From NCBI GenBank assembly GCA_013151535.1, contig JAADIC010000356.1, positions 1-7,702 on the forward strand: 7,702 bases of DNA. The letters run 5' to 3'. Of the stretch, positions 1 through 6,052 are shown in pieces. Each line of letters begins with the position of its first letter. Position 1 is the stretch's first letter. Under the pieces are notes generated by a model. The model was not told where the DNA came from. It made no database searches and saw only the letters and a program-made list of their open reading frames with translations. The stretch comes from Alphaproteobacteria bacterium. GTDB taxonomy: Bacteria; Pseudomonadota; Alphaproteobacteria; Rhodobacterales; Rhodobacteraceae. Both the position numbers and the translations under genes were made by a program.

Positions 1-320
1 TGTTCGCCGGGGCCGAATTGCGTGACCGTCTGGCGCTTGGCGAAGCGCGCGAAGATATTCTGGCCGGTCTGCACCGCGCCATCATCCTGCGCGCCATTTC
101 GATCATCTCGCGATCCGGCGGGGTGACGGACGAGTTCACCTTTACGGGTGGTGTCGCCAAAAACGAGGCTGCCGTGCGCGAGCTTAAAAAGCTGGTGTTT
201 GAAAACTATGGTGAAGTGACGATCAACATCGACCCGGATTCGATTTATACCGGCGCACTTGGCGGGGCCGAATTTGCCCGCCGCGCTGCGCACGGCCAAT
301 TGGAAGGAGCAGACGCATGA
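1..320 (+). CDS. bcrA: Benzoyl-CoA reductase ATPase subunit BcrA/BadF, C-terminal part (5'-truncated by window edge)
   Basis: The reading frame is already open at the window edge (first whole codon at position 3) and runs to TGA at 318-320, so only about the last 106 residues are present. They contain the motif TGGVAKN (ASKHA-type ATPase, adenosine side), then NIDPDSIYTGALGGAEFA near the C-terminus, both characteristic of the BadF/BadG/BcrA/BcrD family. In this family BcrA and BcrD form the ATP-hydrolysing, [4Fe-4S]-bridged activator module of class I benzoyl-CoA reductase, which drives electrons into the BcrBC module during anaerobic aromatic ring reduction in the cytoplasm. Assignment as BcrA rather than another paralogue rests on gene order: a BcrD-type gene and a ferredoxin follow directly. 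The stop overlaps the next start as ATGA (317-320), which indicates translational coupling. The true start and N-terminal phosphate-binding motifs are outside the window. A TTG at 18 lies inside the gene and is not a start. Confidence 0.88.
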   Translation, partial: FAGAELRDRLALGEAREDILAGLHRAIILRAISIISRSGGVTDEFTFTGGVAKNEAAVRELKKLVFENYGEVTINIDPDSIYTGALGGAEFARRAAHGQLEGADA

Positions 321-1162
321 CCCTGACCGCAGGAATAGACGTCGGCACAGGTGCCGTCAAAGCCGTGATCTTCAAGGTGGAGGACGGGGTGGAAACCTGG
401 CTGTCGCGCTGCACCTTGCGCATCCGCCAACGCGACCCGATGCAGCTTGCCCGCGAGGCGTTCGATCAATGCCTTGAGGATGCAGGCGTCAAGGAAAGTG
501 ATCTGGATTACATCGCCACCACCGGCGAGGGCGAGGCGATCCCGTTTCACACCGGCCACTTCTATTCCATGACCAGCCACGCGCGTGGCGCACGCCATTT
601 GAACCCAGCCACGGTGGCGGTGCTGGATTGCGGCGCATTGCATGGCCGCGCCATCATCACGGATGAACGCGGCAAGGTCATCAATTACAAAATGACCAGC
701 CAATGCGCGTCGGGTTCCGGCCAGTTCCTTGAAAACATCGCCCGCTATCTGGGCATCGCACAGGAGGAAATCGGCCCACTTTCACTGGCGTCCGATGATC
801 CCGAGGAGGTGTCGTCAATCTGCGCCGTGCTGGCGGAAACCGATGTCATCAACATGGTTTCACGCGGCATCACCTCGCCCAACATCCTTAAAGGTATCCA
901 CCTGTCCATGGCCAGCCGCCTCGCGCGTCTGCTGAAATCCATCGGTGTGAAGAACGACCTGATTATGATGACCGGCGGTTTGGCGCAAGACGAAGGCTTG
1001 TGCGAAGCCATGCGCGAACAACTAGCCAAGATGCGGGGCGTCGATGCCGAGGTCGTAAACCACCCCGACAGCATCTTCGCCGGGGCCATCGGTGCCGCCC
1101 TCTGGGGCGCGTTTCGCAGCGAAAAACTGGCCGCCGCCGGTACATTACTAAAAGCATCCTGA
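317..1162 (+). CDS. bcrD: Benzoyl-CoA reductase ATPase subunit BcrD/BadG
   Basis: A complete 281-aa protein of the BadF/BadG/BcrA/BcrD ATPase family, close to the usual length of about 280 aa for BcrD. It is the smaller ATPase partner of BcrA in class I benzoyl-CoA reductase, coupling ATP hydrolysis to low-potential electron transfer. Visible motifs are GIDVGTGAVKAVIF (residues 6-19, phosphate loop), LDCGALHGRAI (103-113, second phosphate motif region), SQCASGSGQF (128-137), SSICAVLAETDVI (166-178) and MTGGLA (218-223, adenosine motif). Cys130 and Cys169 match the two conserved cysteines that in this family contribute ligands to the subunit-bridging [4Fe-4S] cluster; Cys104 is an additional cysteine. 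The ATG is preceded by AAGGAG at 304-309 with a 7-nt spacer, and overlaps the upstream stop by 4 bp. The ferredoxin gene begins 24 bp after its stop, so the three genes look like one operon. Identification is firm at family level; BcrD specifically is supported by size and gene order. Confidence 0.93.
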   Translation: MTLTAGIDVGTGAVKAVIFKVEDGVETWLSRCTLRIRQRDPMQLAREAFDQCLEDAGVKESDLDYIATTGEGEAIPFHTGHFYSMTSHARGARHLNPATVAVLDCGALHGRAIITDERGKVINYKMTSQCASGSGQFLENIARYLGIAQEEIGPLSLASDDPEEVSSICAVLAETDVINMVSRGITSPNILKGIHLSMASRLARLLKSIGVKNDLIMMTGGLAQDEGLCEAMREQLAKMRGVDAEVVNHPDSIFAGAIGAALWGAFRSEKLAAAGTLLKAS

Positions 1163-1186
1163 ACAGGCTGAAAAGGAGAAAACCCC

Positions 1187-1429
1187 ATGGCCCTGATGAT
1201 CGTTGACCCCTGCACCGCGTGTGACGCCTGCGAACCCGTCTGCCCGAATGAAGCCATCAAAGTCGGCGATCCGTGGTACATTATCGACCCGATGAAATGC
1301 ACCGAATGTGTTGGGGAGGAGGACGAGCCGCAATGCAAACTGGTCTGTCCCGAAGCCTGCATTGTGGACAACCCCGACTGGGAGGAAACCGAGGAAGAGT
1401 TGCAGGCGAAGTATGACAGTTTGCAATAG
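1187..1429 (+). CDS. fdx: 2[4Fe-4S] ferredoxin, probable electron donor to benzoyl-CoA reductase
   Basis: An 80-aa protein with two cluster-binding motifs: C9-x2-C12-x2-C15-x3-C19 followed by P, and C38-x2-C41-x8-C50-x3-C54 followed by P. The widened x8 spacing in the second motif and the acidic C-terminal tail (residues about 62-80, rich in Glu) are hallmarks of Allochromatium-vinosum-type ('Alvin') ferredoxins, whose clusters have unusually negative and unequal potentials. A ferredoxin of this kind is the known electron donor to benzoyl-CoA reductase in Thauera, and badB is the equivalent in Rhodopseudomonas. The location 24 bp behind bcrD supports that role here. A strong ribosome binding site, AAGGAG at 1173-1178, lies 8 nt before the ATG. 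Cys58 is extra, and whether it binds a cluster cannot be seen from sequence. The protein is cytoplasmic with no signal peptide. No gene follows in the same direction for about 280 bp, so this is likely the last gene of the operon. Confidence 0.92.
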   Translation: MALMIVDPCTACDACEPVCPNEAIKVGDPWYIIDPMKCTECVGEEDEPQCKLVCPEACIVDNPDWEETEEELQAKYDSLQ

Positions 1430-1441
1430 ACACGCCAGTTT

Positions 1442-1461
1442 TTCCAAGAAACACCTTGGAA
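1442..1461 (+). terminator. Stem-loop just after the ferredoxin gene; weak terminator candidate
   Basis: TTCCAAG at 1442-1448 pairs perfectly with CTTGGAA at 1455-1461 around a 6-nt loop, 13 nt after the ferredoxin stop. The position suits a transcript end for the bcr operon, but no T-run follows the stem, so it is not a canonical intrinsic terminator. It could instead protect the 3' end of the mRNA. Confidence 0.3.
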
Positions 1462-1532
1462 TCTGAGACGCGCCCCGGAGGTGCACGGAAATCGTTGGGT
1501 GTTTTATCTAAAGGTTGTGACTGTTAAAGAGG

Positions 1533-1553
1533 CTCAATCGAGTTTCGATTGAG
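1533..1553. repeat. Perfect 8-bp inverted repeat (stem-loop) upstream of the RTX gene
   Basis: CTCAATCG (1533-1540) and CGATTGAG (1546-1553) are exact reverse complements around a 5-nt AGTTT loop, with a possible extra G-U pair at 1532/1554. There is no T-run on either side, so an intrinsic terminator is unlikely. It could be an operator, an mRNA hairpin in the leader of the RTX gene, or the remnant of a repeat element. It sits about 155 bp before the TTG start. Function is unknown. Confidence 0.4.
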
Positions 1554-1709
1554 TACCCAACTGCCTATTGCATCTGTCTACAGGGTGTAAGTGGCTTATG
1601 TGATCTGCCATTCGGGTTCAGCAGCTTGCAAATTTGGATGGACTAGATACAGTGAAAATCAATCCCGTTTAAGCTGAGCAAAATAATTTCCCGATTCTCT
1701 GAGGCTGCC

Positions 1710-3794
1710 TTGTCAACTGTCTATTTAACCCCGGAAGATGACCTTAAACGGATCAATTCCGAATTGTACGGCGACCAGCGCATGCCGCACAACACGGTTC
1801 TCGCCAACGGGATGGTGGTTGTGGTCTGGTCTGGAACTGGCGTTAGCGCCGAAGGGTACGACATTTATGCCCGTATTCTGGACGCTAGCGGCAATCCCGT
1901 TGGTGATCCGTTCGTTATCAATACAACCACAGCATTGGATCAGGTGGAGCCGGAAGTAGTGGCACTTGCGGGTGGTGGATTTGTTGTGACGTGGCAGTCA
2001 TTTGCCCAGGATAGTTGGATTGAACCCGCGATTTGGACGTCCTCGAACACAACCAGATATCTGCTGCAATATGGTGTCTATCAACAGCGTTTTGATGCCA
2101 CGGGGCAAGCGCTTGGTGACGAGACGCTGGTCAATACGTTCGTTGATGGCGCCCAAAGGAACCCCACGATCGTCGACCTTGCCGATGGTGGCTATGCTAT
2201 TTTCTGGCAGCATTGGAACTATATCAGCTCAAATGAAAGAGGCGAGGGAACCTATTTTCAACGTTATGATGCCAATGGGGTGAAGGTTGGCGGCCAAATT
2301 GAAGTGCCTGCTTCTGTGGCTGTATCTGATTACGGAATTCGAACGCCGGGCAGTTTTCAGTCCATCGCAATATTACCCAATGGAGATTTCGTAATATCTT
2401 GGGCGCTTAGCGTAAGAAGTGCATTTGTCGTCACTGTTTTTGACACTGACGGTCAACAAGTATCGCAAGTTGTAAATGAAAACGCCAGCGCGGCCGAGCT
2501 TACAGTTCTTGCAGACGGAAACTTGCTGGTTGCGTATACAGTGACGTATTTCACAACAAAATATCTCACTGAAGTTCGCGCAGCAATCTACACCCCTCAG
2601 GGCGACGCAGTTGTTCAGGAATTCGTTGTCAGTGACGCAATGAAATACAATACGAAGATTGAGCAACTTCTGGTTCTGCCCGACGGAAATGTTCTGGTTA
2701 CTTGGTATGATGTAACAAGCCCATTCCTTGTCGGTCGGATTATGTCAGTAGATGGCGTTGCTCTGACAGATATTGTCCAGCTTAGCTTGCCGGGATCACC
2801 CTCGGCTGATGGCCTGATATCCGTGTTGCCGGACGGACGGCTTATCCTGACCTATTCCAATGAAACACTGGATTTCTTTGGATACTTTGATGATGTGTAT
2901 ACGCGAATTTTTTCACTCGATCTTCAGTCTGCTGGCATCCTGCTGACGAGCGCGGGTGATGTTCTTGACCTTAGCGATGGTGACGACATCGTCGAAGCTG
3001 GTGCTGGCAATGACATTATCAATGGGCTGGGCGGTGATGACCTGATTTACGGCGATGCAGGGCGCGATCAAATTAGCGGTGGCCTTGGAAACGACACCCT
3101 GTATGGCGGCAAGAAAGGTGACACCCTTTGGGGCAATGAAGGTAACGACGTTCTCAATGGCGATACCGGCAATGATCTGTTGTTTGGCGGCGCTGGCAAC
3201 GATCAGATCATCGGGGGTCACGGCAACGATACACTTTACGGTGGCGACGGTGATGATGCGTTGTTCGGAGATCAGGGAAACAACCTGATTTACGGCGGTG
3301 AAGGTGACGATCTTATCGTGGCGGAACGGTATATTAAGTATGATCCCAACCGCGGAACCCATGAGATACATGGCGATGGCGGCAATGATGTCATCAAGGT
3401 TACTGGCGAAACTGCGATGGTTTATGGTGGGGCAGGTGATGATGTTATCGACGCCATCCTTCGCTCTGGCGGGGTGGTTTATGGCGGCAGGGGTAACGAC
3501 ATAATCAATGGAAATGCTGAAAATGTTTTTGCTGGAAACGGCAACGACACGGTTAGAACATTGTACGGCAATCTGGATGGCGGTAAAGGTATAGACACCT
3601 TGATCACCGCGGGAACGGTTGATTTGGTGCTGGGTCAGTTTGGTTACACGACATACGATGGATATCAGACCAAGGGTACGCTTATCAATTTTGAGGTTTT
3701 CTATTTTTCCACCGAACTGGGGCAAATTAGTCACCGCTTTTACGGCTCGGACGCTGCGGCGAATAGAATATCAGTTACTCGTGGGGGTATATGA
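1710..3794 (+). CDS. RTX-type secreted protein, N-terminal portion: seven propeller-like repeats plus RTX array (frameshifted before its secretion domain)
   Basis: A 694-aa product. Residues about 25-400 contain seven copies of a roughly 50-residue repeat with core L[AP]xGxxxxxW/Y (cores at 31-40, 86-95, 157-166, 222-231, 267-276, 323-332 and 373-382), suggesting a seven-bladed beta-propeller-like domain. Residues about 423-537 hold around a dozen GGxGxDxLx nonapeptides (calcium-binding beta-roll), with sparser copies to about 600. The start is TTG at 1710, chosen because TGAGG at 1700-1704 lies 5 nt upstream and no better start precedes the repeats. There is no Sec signal peptide, as expected for a type I secretion substrate. 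The frame ends at TGA 3792-3794 without a secretion domain; that domain is encoded in the next, overlapping frame. The gene is more AT-rich than its neighbours (hand count: 25 of 60 G+C at 2521-2580 versus 38 of 60 at 6961-7020), which hints at transfer. Ligand or enzymatic activity is unknown. Confidence 0.8.
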   Translation: MSTVYLTPEDDLKRINSELYGDQRMPHNTVLANGMVVVVWSGTGVSAEGYDIYARILDASGNPVGDPFVINTTTALDQVEPEVVALAGGGFVVTWQSFAQDSWIEPAIWTSSNTTRYLLQYGVYQQRFDATGQALGDETLVNTFVDGAQRNPTIVDLADGGYAIFWQHWNYISSNERGEGTYFQRYDANGVKVGGQIEVPASVAVSDYGIRTPGSFQSIAILPNGDFVISWALSVRSAFVVTVFDTDGQQVSQVVNENASAAELTVLADGNLLVAYTVTYFTTKYLTEVRAAIYTPQGDAVVQEFVVSDAMKYNTKIEQLLVLPDGNVLVTWYDVTSPFLVGRIMSVDGVALTDIVQLSLPGSPSADGLISVLPDGRLILTYSNETLDFFGYFDDVYTRIFSLDLQSAGILLTSAGDVLDLSDGDDIVEAGAGNDIINGLGGDDLIYGDAGRDQISGGLGNDTLYGGKKGDTLWGNEGNDVLNGDTGNDLLFGGAGNDQIIGGHGNDTLYGGDGDDALFGDQGNNLIYGGEGDDLIVAERYIKYDPNRGTHEIHGDGGNDVIKVTGETAMVYGGAGDDVIDAILRSGGVVYGGRGNDIINGNAENVFAGNGNDTVRTLYGNLDGGKGIDTLITAGTVDLVLGQFGYTTYDGYQTKGTLINFEVFYFSTELGQISHRFYGSDAAANRISVTRGGI
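1800..2855 (+). repeat. Seven divergent propeller-like protein repeats
   Basis: Seven recurrences of the core L-[AP]-x-G-x(5)-[WY], spaced about 45-70 residues apart. In several copies it is followed by a strand ending in RxxDxxG (for example ARILDASG, QRFDATG, QRYDANG). The repeats are recognisable in protein but diverged in DNA, so this is an old duplication. The count of seven fits a single closed beta-propeller, but the fold is inferred, not shown. Confidence 0.6.
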
Positions 3795-4084
3795 AAGCCT
3801 ATGGCGGTAGCGGCGATGACATTTTTCAAGCCCGCAATCAGGAATACATAAATCCCAACAAGATAATTGTCAGCACAGTCTATCTTGACGGCGGTGCAGG
3901 AAATGACACGCTGATCGGTGGCACCGCACAGGACACCTTGATTGGCGGCGAAGGCGACGATTATCTAAATGGCGGCTATTATGAAGACCGTCTGGAAGGC
4001 GGCGCGGGAAATGACATTCTGCTGGGCGGCCGCCAAAACGATGTACTGATTGGCGGTTCTGGTTCCAACCGGCTTTCAGGGGGA
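2976..4084 (+). repeat. RTX nonapeptide repeat array (calcium-binding beta-roll), interrupted and crossing the frameshift
   Basis: Glycine- and aspartate-rich nonapeptides of the GGxGxDxUx type. They are dense over 2976-3320, sparse over about 3360-3510, and dense again at 3887-4084 in the following frame. Examples are GGAGNDQII, GGHGNDTLY, GGEGDDYLN and GGAGNDILL. The array continuing in a second frame with the same spacing and style is the strongest sign that one gene has been split. RTX rolls of this type bind calcium and fold after type I export. Confidence 0.85.
3767..3794 (+). other. Frameshift junction in the RTX gene, next to a five-G run
   Basis: The upstream frame stops at TGA 3792-3794. 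The downstream frame is blocked by TAG at 3764-3766, so a single shift must lie between about 3767 and 3794. The run GGGGG at 3783-3787 sits in this interval. One more G there would join the frames as ...VTRGGYMKAYGGSGDD..., giving one protein of about 902 aa. No canonical X-XXY-YYZ slippery heptamer is present in the zero frame (the bases are T-GGG-GGT). The alternatives are a true mutation, a homopolymer sequencing or assembly error, or stop-start coupling through the ATGA at 3791-3794. Confidence 0.75.
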
Positions 4085-4417
4085 AGCGGGGCGGACGAGT
4101 TTATCTTCACGGATTTCGGAGCCGCCGATACGATCACGGATTTCGAGATTGGAGTGGACAAAATAAACTTGCAGGAGATTTTGAAGACTGTCGGGTTGGC
4201 ATTTATCGACTTGAACGGAAGTTCATTTTCGCGCATCCGCTATCTTTCAGAGATGTCCTACAACAGTGCAGGCATTCATTTTGCCCAAAATGGGGCGAAT
4301 ACCGAGGTTTTCCTCAGTATTTATGCAACCAGCAAGTCAACCGAAGAAACCACAACGCTGATTGTTCTGGAAGGCGTCGATCTGCTAGACCTCAGCTTTT
4401 CTGATTTTACGTTTTAA
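3791..4417 (+). CDS. RTX protein, C-terminal portion: RTX repeats plus serralysin-like type I secretion domain (probably the 3' part of the gene starting at 1710)
   Basis: A 208-aa frame opening at an ATG that overlaps the upstream stop as ATGA. It begins directly within RTX sequence (YGGSGDDIF at residues 4-12), continues with nonapeptides at 33-98, and then enters a domain matching the C-terminal region of M10 peptidase and other RTX proteins: GADEFIFTDFGAADTITDFEIG (split here as GADEFIF, 99-105, and DTITDFEIG, 113-121), later LIVLEGVDLLDLSFSDF near the end. Such domains carry the uncleaved C-terminal signal recognised by the ABC/MFP/TolC type I exporter, and the very C-terminus is hydrophobic (SDFTF). 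No ribosome binding site is visible before the ATG beyond the coding sequence of the preceding gene. It is best read as the missing end of that gene rather than an independent protein, although coupled translation cannot be excluded. The GNAT gene converges from the other strand 51 bp beyond its stop, and no terminator is visible between them. Confidence 0.75.
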   Translation: MKAYGGSGDDIFQARNQEYINPNKIIVSTVYLDGGAGNDTLIGGTAQDTLIGGEGDDYLNGGYYEDRLEGGAGNDILLGGRQNDVLIGGSGSNRLSGGSGADEFIFTDFGAADTITDFEIGVDKINLQEILKTVGLAFIDLNGSSFSRIRYLSEMSYNSAGIHFAQNGANTEVFLSIYATSKSTEETTTLIVLEGVDLLDLSFSDFTF

Positions 4418-4468
4418 GGAATAGGCAAAGGGCATGACGAAGACGACCATTTTGGTTGACAGCCAGCC

Positions 4469-5449
4469 CTACAACCCCCGCACCAAAGTCACCCTCTGTG
4501 CCGGAACAAACCCGGCAGCCGCAAAATAGGCGATCAAATCGACGTCGTTCCAGTTGATCTCGGTGCGCACGTTTTCCACCCGCAGCACTGCCAGATTGGC
4601 CATCAATTGTGACATCAGGGCCAGCCCGACCCCCTGGCCCTTGTAGCCGGGATCAACACCGATGGAATCCATCACCGCCTCGGGGCTGGTATGGCCGAAC
4701 TCGCCGAAATCCACCCGCGCCATGATGAAACCGACGGGATAGCCCTCCAGCTCGGCCACCAGTGACACCCGCACCCCGCTTTCATGCAGGCTTTCATGCA
4801 GTTTTCGGGCGTAATAGTCGCCGCGCTCAACGCCGGTATTGGCCTTGTCGATGGTGATGATCTTGCGCAAATCCCCCTCCACCATTGAACGCACGGGAAC
4901 CCTGTCGCGTGACAGGGCGGTAAAATCGTCGCTGTTGGGGGATGAATAATCAAGCTCGTCAATCCCGTCATCCTGCGCATCTTCATCCGACCATGTCGAG
5001 ATTTCACTGGTCGGGCGCGTCAGCACCAGCCGTGGTGCCAATTCAAAACCGGCACCGCTGAAAAATCCAAGAACCCCGCCATTGGACCATTCGATCTGGC
5101 TGGTCAGGGTCGCAACCCCTTTGGATTTCAGGATTTTCTCGACCTCGTCCAGCACTTTCTGGCCATGGCCCTTATGGGAATGTTCGGGATCAATCCCGAT
5201 CGCATCCAGTGCGGCTGCGGCCCCGTCCTTGCCGAACTCGCCGCTCACCAGCTTGGCAAAGGCAAAGCCCACAAGCTGGTCATTTTGGTGCAGACCCACA
5301 TAAACGTAATCCCGGGGCCGCCGGGTGGCCGAGCTTAACCGCCGCTCGAAATAACCGCGTCGCGACAGGCCGGTGGTGGCCATGTCAATCGCGATCACCG
5401 CGTCCAGATCGGCGGCGCTTAGCGGTTTGATGCTGTCACTATGGGTCAT
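4469..5449 (-). CDS. Tandem double-domain GNAT family N-acetyltransferase
   Basis: A 326-aa protein made of two homologous GNAT domains, residues about 7-145 and 184-326, joined by an acidic linker (about 154-180). The duplication is plain in paired segments: IAIDMATTGL/ITIDKANTGV, SGEFGKD/FGEFGHT, LDAIGIDPEHSHKGHG/MDSIGVDPGYKGQG, IEWSN/INWND, and FFSGAGFELAPRLVLTR/YFAAAGFVPAQRVTLVR. The GxG acetyl-CoA pyrophosphate loop is present in both (KGHG and KGQG), but the Arg/Gln usual at the start of the Q/RxxGxG motif is absent from both. The family transfers acetyl groups from acetyl-CoA to amines; the substrate here cannot be told. The ATG at 5449 is preceded by AAGGA 4 nt upstream. The hemerythrin-like gene ends 15 bp upstream, so the two are very probably co-transcribed. 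One domain may be catalytic and the other structural. It is cytoplasmic, with no membrane segments. Confidence 0.87.
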   Translation of the reverse strand: MTHSDSIKPLSAADLDAVIAIDMATTGLSRRGYFERRLSSATRRPRDYVYVGLHQNDQLVGFAFAKLVSGEFGKDGAAAALDAIGIDPEHSHKGHGQKVLDEVEKILKSKGVATLTSQIEWSNGGVLGFFSGAGFELAPRLVLTRPTSEISTWSDEDAQDDGIDELDYSSPNSDDFTALSRDRVPVRSMVEGDLRKIITIDKANTGVERGDYYARKLHESLHESGVRVSLVAELEGYPVGFIMARVDFGEFGHTSPEAVMDSIGVDPGYKGQGVGLALMSQLMANLAVLRVENVRTEINWNDVDLIAYFAAAGFVPAQRVTLVRGL

Positions 5450-5464
5450 GTGATCCTTGTCCTT

Positions 5465-5965
5465 TTAGTGGCTTTGCGAATAGGCGCTGGCCAGTTCCAT
5501 ATCGTCCTCGGGCTCCAGCAGGTCATCCAGCATTGGCAGCAGGGCCATTTCCTCTTTCTGGATATGGGCGAACATGCGTTCGATCAATTCGGCTGACAGA
5601 TCCCGGAAACTGCTCCAGCCCGCCGGATCAAAACCGTCTTGCAGGGCTTGACTCGCTAGCGCCGACACCTGCTGGCCCAGCGGCAACAGCGCTTTGTGTT
5701 CCTCGCGCAGATGCATGCCGATGCCCACATCACCGGCCTGTTCCAGACGGGTGAACAGCTCGTTTTCCTCGAACGCGAAATGGCTGCTGATTTCCTCACG
5801 GATGGCGTTGGCGACTTGGTTGAGAATGCGCTTCGTGTCCGGCGCGGCCACATCCGGCGCGGTTTTTTTAGCGCGCGCCAGCAGATCATCCAGTGCCTCG
5901 ATCACCATGATTGTGGCTTGATGATCCTCGTGCAGCAATTGCGGAATACGCCGTTGGAAATCCAT
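5465..5965 (-). CDS. Hemerythrin-like di-iron (HHE) domain protein
   Basis: A 166-aa, mostly helical protein with the spaced His/Glu ligands of the hemerythrin HHE family: H12xxH15 in helix 1, H62xxxE66 in helix 2, H85 and H90 (HLREEH) in helix 3, and H134xxxE138 in helix 4. Such proteins bind a di-iron site and sense, store or protect against oxygen, nitric oxide or peroxide, or serve in Fe-S cluster repair. Which applies here is not visible. I chose ATG 5965 (MDFQRRIP) because GAGG lies 8 nt upstream; an in-frame ATG at 5992 would add 9 residues but has no ribosome binding site and falls inside the palindromic operator and beyond the likely transcription start. It is first in a two-gene unit with the GNAT gene, 15 bp downstream. 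Its own candidate promoter and operator lie directly upstream, so it can be regulated apart from the membrane-protein gene. Confidence 0.85.
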   Translation of the reverse strand: MDFQRRIPQLLHEDHQATIMVIEALDDLLARAKKTAPDVAAPDTKRILNQVANAIREEISSHFAFEENELFTRLEQAGDVGIGMHLREEHKALLPLGQQVSALASQALQDGFDPAGWSSFRDLSAELIERMFAHIQKEEMALLPMLDDLLEPEDDMELASAYSQSH

Positions 5966-5983
5966 ATTCGGGGCCTCTTGGAT

Positions 5984-6017
5984 TAAATACATATTAAAGT
6001 ACTGTAATGCGTATTTA
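5984..6017. promoter_or_regulatory. 34-bp imperfect palindrome, candidate repressor operator for the hemerythrin-GNAT unit
   Basis: Fourteen of 17 base pairs are symmetric about 6000/6001. The outer arms TAAATAC (5984-5990) and GTATTTA (6011-6017) pair perfectly, and the core 5993-6008 reads ATTAaAGTACTgTAAT with one mismatched pair. It covers the likely -10 element and transcription start of the minus-strand hemerythrin gene. It is AT-rich inside GC-rich flanks. It does not match the FNR/NnrR box (TTGAT-N4-ATCAA), and only loosely recalls Rrf2-family (NsrR-like) palindromes, so the regulator is unknown. Confidence 0.6.
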
Positions 6018-6029
6018 GCCTTACAGCAA
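6001..6029 (-). promoter_or_regulatory. Candidate sigma-70-type promoter for the hemerythrin-GNAT unit
   Basis: On the minus strand TTGCTG (6024-6029) and TACAGT (6001-6006) are separated by 17 bp. The predicted start would fall near 5994, giving a leader of about 30 nt to the ATG at 5965. The match to consensus is moderate (three and four of six bases). The overlap with the palindrome supports it as a regulated promoter, but it remains a visual call. Confidence 0.4.
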
Positions 6030-6052
6030 GCCCCCGCGACAATGCGCCAACC

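Larger units (their letters stand above)
1430..1709. other. Intergenic region between the ferredoxin and RTX genes
   Basis: This gap of about 280 bp holds two stem-loops, listed separately, and no coding region that I can support. The ferredoxin frame stays open after its TAG to a TGA at 1550-1552 (about 40 codons), but the predicted peptide shows no family resemblance. The region should contain the promoter of the downstream RTX gene; I could not pick a convincing -35/-10 pair. Base composition becomes more AT-rich towards its right end (about 1621-1700). Confidence 0.5.

Noticed and set aside
245..703. Long minus-strand frame opposite bcrA/bcrD
   Set aside because: It is a shadow of strongly conserved coding sequence on the plus strand, as are other antisense frames in the high-GC genes such as 745-1371.
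1430..1552. Continuation of the ferredoxin frame after its stop, about 40 open codons including a GTG at 1481
   Set aside because: The peptide has no recognisable family features, the GTG has its GGAG directly abutting it, and the ferredoxin is already full length with its usual acidic tail.
2913..3734. Minus-strand 273-codon open frame opposite the RTX array
   Set aside because: It comes from the repetitive GGxGxD codons read in reverse, giving a repetitive Ile/Val/Ala-rich product without domain features. The plus-strand RTX reading is unambiguous.
3780..3794. Programmed -1 ribosomal frameshift in the RTX gene
   Set aside because: The zero-frame bases T-GGG-GGT do not form a canonical slippery heptamer, and I saw no convincing downstream pseudoknot. 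It is kept only as an alternative to mutation or sequencing error.
2976..4084. Tandem DNA repeat array resembling CRISPR or a minisatellite
   Set aside because: The periodicity is the 27-nt coding period of RTX nonapeptides; the units differ in sequence and there are no spacer-repeat alternations.
4418..4468. Bidirectional terminator between the converging RTX and GNAT genes
   Set aside because: I looked for a hairpin with T-tracts on either strand and found none that pairs well.
4434..4529. Small plus-strand frame of 31 codons beginning ATG after the RTX gene
   Set aside because: It runs antisense into the 3' end of the GNAT gene, has a poor ribosome binding site (GGGC directly before the ATG), and no family resemblance.
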